Source: Agromyces cerinus subsp. cerinus (GTDB taxonomy: Bacteria; Actinomycetota; Actinomycetes; Actinomycetales; Microbacteriaceae). From it: 64,000 nt of DNA. Within the stretch, counting starts at the first letter, position 1, and the number at the start of each line of letters is the position of its first letter. Made by a program: the position numbers and the translations under genes. Shown here in pieces: positions 61,610 to 64,000 of this stretch. The notes beneath the pieces were generated by a model. The model was not told the origin of the DNA, did not search any database, and worked only from the letters and a program-made list of their open reading frames with translations. Location: NCBI RefSeq assembly GCF_900142065.1, contig NZ_FSRJ01000001.1:310001-374000 (forward strand). The letters run 5' to 3'.

Positions 61610-62905
61610 TCAGCGCCGCCGATGCGGCACGTAACGGGGAATCCAGCGCCACAGCATCGCCGCGCCGACCAGTCCGAGCACGCCGACGGCGACGTTCGCC
61701 GCCATGATCGACGCGATCGACGTCACGGCCGCGATCATGAGCGGTGCCCCGGCGCCGCCGGTGTCGCCGATCATGCGGAACGCGCCGAGGAACGGCGCGG
61801 GGTTCTGCTTCGGCGCGAGATCGGCGCCGAGGGTCATGATGATGCCGCTCGTGACGCCGTTCGCGAGCCCGAGCCAGACGGCGATGACCGTGAACCAGAG
61901 CGCGTTCGACGGCAGGTCGTGGGTGAAGGCGAGCGCGATGTGCCCGACGGCCATGCCGAGGAGGCCCGGGATCGCACTCCAGAGCCGCCCGAACCGGTCC
62001 ATGATCTGGCCGCTCGCATAGAAGAGTGCGAAGTCGATCGTGCCCGAGATGCCGATCACGAGGGCGGCCTGCTCGGCGGGCATGCCGATCGAGACCGACC
62101 AGAGCGGCAGCACGACCGTGCGGCTGACGCGCACCGCGGCGAGCAGCCCCACCCCCGTGCCGATGCGGGCGAGCACCCCGCGGTTCTCGCGGATCGCGCG
62201 GAACACGCTCGGCGACGACTCCGCCGCCGCCTCGGCCTCGCCCGCGGTGAGCGGGGCGCCCGAGGCATCCGTCGCCGTCGCGGCTGAAGCGGCGGATGCC
62301 TCACGCGCGAGCCTCGCCGCACCGAACACGCGTTCGGGGTCGGGCAGCAGCACGAGCACGCCGATCACGGCGAAGCACGCCCCGACGAGCACCCAGAAGA
62401 CGGACTCGCTCGACCCGGTCGACGCGATGATCGCCGCCGCGACGAAGGGGCCGACGGCCCAGCCCGCTCGGAACACGCCGCCGAGCGTCGAGAGCGCCCG
62501 CGCTCGAGTGCGCACCGGCACATAGCTCGTGAGGAACGCATGCCGGGCGAGCCCGAACACGGCAGTCGCGAGCCCGAGGAGGAAGACGCCGATGGCGAGT
62601 GCGGGCAGCGTGGGGGAGACGATGGCGATGAGCACGCCGATGACGGCGAGCATCGCCGCCCCGATCATCGCGTTGCGTTCGCCGATGCGGGCGACGAGCC
62701 ATCCGGCAGGCAGGTCGCCGGCGAGCTCGCCGACCATGAGCATCGCGGCGATGAGGCCGGCGAGGGCGAGCGAGGCACCGCGCTCGGTCGCCACGAGCGG
62801 CACGATGGGGATCATCGCGCCCTCGCCGAGCGAGAAGACGAGGGTCGGCAGGTAGACCGGGAGGATGATCGAGCGCCAGGAGAATCGGGGCGTGGAATCG
62901 GTCAT
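61610..62905 (-). CDS. MFS transporter
   Basis: A 431-residue major facilitator protein with twelve helices in two halves. It shows the loop 2-3 type motif GDLPAGWLVARIGERNAMIG and a long central loop rich in Ala/Ser/Glu (ASAASAATATDASGAPLTAG). The second half repeats the pattern with ASGQIMDRFGRLWSAIPGLL. The substrate is unknown; drug or metabolite export is the common role. ATG at 62905 fits a leaderless promoter (TAGCGT seven bases upstream). It is divergent from prfB. Confidence 0.9.
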   Translation of the reverse strand: MTDSTPRFSWRSIILPVYLPTLVFSLGEGAMIPIVPLVATERGASLALAGLIAAMLMVGELAGDLPAGWLVARIGERNAMIGAAMLAVIGVLIAIVSPTLPALAIGVFLLGLATAVFGLARHAFLTSYVPVRTRARALSTLGGVFRAGWAVGPFVAAAIIASTGSSESVFWVLVGACFAVIGVLVLLPDPERVFGAARLAREASAASAATATDASGAPLTAGEAEAAAESSPSVFRAIRENRGVLARIGTGVGLLAAVRVSRTVVLPLWSVSIGMPAEQAALVIGISGTIDFALFYASGQIMDRFGRLWSAIPGLLGMAVGHIALAFTHDLPSNALWFTVIAVWLGLANGVTSGIIMTLGADLAPKQNPAPFLGAFRMIGDTGGAGAPLMIAAVTSIASIMAANVAVGVLGLVGAAMLWRWIPRYVPHRRR

Positions 62906-62912
62906 CGATTCG

Positions 62913-62918
62913 ACGCTA
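62913..62918 (-). promoter_or_regulatory. Predicted -10 hexamer, leaderless promoter
   Basis: TAGCGT on the minus strand lies 7 bases before the ATG at 62905. Confidence 0.5.
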
Positions 62919-62959
62919 CACCCGCGCGGACGGTGCACCATGCGGGCAGGGGACTCGCG

Positions 62960-62965
62960 TAGGCT
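62960..62965 (+). promoter_or_regulatory. Predicted -10 hexamer, leaderless promoter
   Basis: TAGGCT lies 9 bases before the prfB ATG at 62975. Confidence 0.5.
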
Positions 62966-62974
62966 GGGGACGCC

Positions 62975-64000
62975 ATGTTGGATCTTGACCTCTCGCAGGA
63001 GATCGCCGCGCTGCGATCCACCTTCAGCGACATCCGCGCAGTCGTCGACGTCGACGCCATCAAAGCCGACATCGAACGGCTCTCAGAAGCGGCCGGCGTG
63101 CCCGATCTCTGGGACGACACCGCGAACGCGCAGAAGGTGACCAGCGCGCTCAGCCACCGTCAGTCGGAGCTCGCCCGCGTCACGAGCATCGACTCGCGAC
63201 TCGACGACCTCGAGGTGCTCATCGAGCTCGCCAACGAGATGGGCGACGAAGACAGCGCCGCAGAGGCCCGCACCGAGCTCGAGTCGTTGCAGAAGGCGAT
63301 CGGCGACCTCGAGGTGCAGACGCTGCTCGACGGCGAATGGGACGACCGCCCCGCGGTCATCACCATCCGCGCGGGTGCCGGCGGCGTCGACGCCGCCGAT
63401 TTCGCCGAGATGCTCATGCGCATGTACCTGCGCTGGGCTGAGAAGCACGGCTACAAGGCGACCGTCATGGACACGAGCTACGCCGAAGAGGCGGGCATCA
63501 AGTCGGCGACGTTCGAGATCGACGCGCCCTACGCCTTCGGCACGCTGAGCGTCGAGGCCGGCACGCACCGACTCGTGCGCATGAGCCCCTTCGGTGCGGC
63601 GGGCAAGCGCCAGACGAGCTTCGCGGCCGTCGAGGTCATCCCGCTCATGGAGGAGGCGCAGGAGGTCGAGATCCCCGAGAACGACATCCGCGTCGACGTC
63701 TTCCGCTCGAGCGGCCCCGGCGGCCAGTCGGTCAACACGACCGACTCCGCCGTGCGCATCACGCACCTCCCGACCGGCACGGTCGTCTCGATGCAGAACG
63801 AGAAGTCGCAGATCCAGAACCGTGCCGCCGCCATGCGCGTGCTGCAATCGCGGCTCCTCCTCATCCAGAAGGAGCAGGAGGCGGCGCAGAAGAAGGAGCT
63901 CGCTGGCAACATCACCGCGAGCTGGGGCGACCAGATGCGCTCCTACGTGCTCGCGCCGTACCAGATGGTGAAAGACCTCCGCACCGAGTACGAGGTCGGC
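62975..64000 (+). CDS. prfB: Peptide chain release factor 2 (3' end outside window)
   Basis: 342 codons are visible and the C-terminus is cut off. The helical domain 1 is followed by [20 protein letters not shown] with the SPF tripeptide that reads UGA and UAA stops. The catalytic loop [20 protein letters not shown] has GGQ, which enters the peptidyl-transferase centre. The reading frame is open from the ATG, so the programmed +1 frameshift used to autoregulate prfB in E. coli is absent here. The promoter looks leaderless. It is divergent from the MFS gene, 69 bp apart. Confidence 0.96.
   Translation, partial: MLDLDLSQEIAALRSTFSDIRAVVDVDAIKADIERLSEAAGVPDLWDDTANAQKVTSALSHRQSELARVTSIDSRLDDLEVLIELANEMGDEDSAAEARTELESLQKAIGDLEVQTLLDGEWDDRPAVITIRAGAGGVDAADFAEMLMRMYLRWAEKHGYKATVMDTSYAEEAGIKSATFEIDAPYAFGTLSVEAGTHRLVRMSPFGAAGKRQTSFAAVEVIPLMEEAQEVEIPENDIRVDVFRSSGPGGQSVNTTDSAVRITHLPTGTVVSMQNEKSQIQNRAAAMRVLQSRLLLIQKEQEAAQKKELAGNITASWGDQMRSYVLAPYQMVKDLRTEYEVG

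Noticed and set aside
62975..63060. Programmed frameshift at the start of prfB
   Set aside because: The frame is open from the ATG with no in-frame TGA or CTT-TGA-C slip site.

Overview
The window is chromosomal DNA from a high-GC Gram-positive actinobacterium, most likely a member of the Microbacteriaceae (Agromyces, Microbacterium or Leifsonia type). The evidence is the strong GC bias, a WhiB2-type regulator, the mtrA-mtrB-lpqB-comF-hpf-secA order, the whiB2 / glycosyltransferase / DUF5719 / DUF3499 / manB / ahcY order, actinobacterial Tad pilus genes, many leaderless start codons, and the very frequent GGATGC/GCATCC hexamer. No phage, insertion sequence, CRISPR array or rRNA was found. There is one tRNA (Leu, anticodon UAG).

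Layout. (1) 1-12,870: envelope glycan genes. These are an IspD-like cytidylyltransferase (cut by the window edge), a sugar epimerase and two tandem O-antigen-ligase-like membrane proteins on the minus strand, divergent from UDP-glucose 6-dehydrogenase. A 482-bp stretch without a recognisable gene follows, then a visibly lower-GC block of five minus-strand genes: an HTTM-type membrane protein, a glycosyltransferase-like protein with a coiled coil, an acyltransferase, a GT2-GT4 fusion and a small coiled-coil protein. (2) 13,042-27,690: sugar-nucleotide and core genes: manA, a GlxA-type regulator, galE, whiB2, a very large GT2 membrane protein, DUF5719, a zincin-like protein, DUF3499, manB, ahcY, RDD and SpoIIM-like proteins. 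(3) 27,693-34,253: aqpZ and a five-gene MoxR/DUF58/DUF4129/DUF4350 operon. (4) 34,411-43,775: mtrAB-lpqB-comF-hpf-secA-DUF6459.

(5) 43,960-60,790: a Tad/Flp pilus system split in two. CpaB-like and CpaE-like genes lie at 45-46.9 kb. The ATPase, TadB, TadC, Flp and TadE-like genes lie at 55.8-60.4 kb. Between them sit a PdtaS-type histidine kinase, an ECF41 sigma factor with its target epimerase, a cation exporter, DedA, an iron-regulated heme oxygenase, a luciferase-like oxidoreductase, the tRNA and an acyltransferase. Both halves carry the same 17-bp sequence containing a perfect DnaA-box 9-mer, and a third copy of the 9-mer precedes a gene of unknown function at 43,960. (6) 60,855-64,000: an F420/PPOX-type protein, a small membrane protein, an MFS transporter and prfB (cut by the window edge).

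How the genes work together. ManA, ManB, GalE, Ugd and the cytidylyltransferase make activated sugars. The glycosyltransferases, polymerase/ligase-like proteins and acyltransferases would assemble and decorate surface polysaccharide. MtrAB-LpqB, WhiB2 and SecA link envelope growth, division and secretion. The most unusual points are the shared box joining the two pilus halves, an apparent CTG start codon for tadE overlapping the flp stop, and a palindrome lying across a near-consensus whiB2 promoter.
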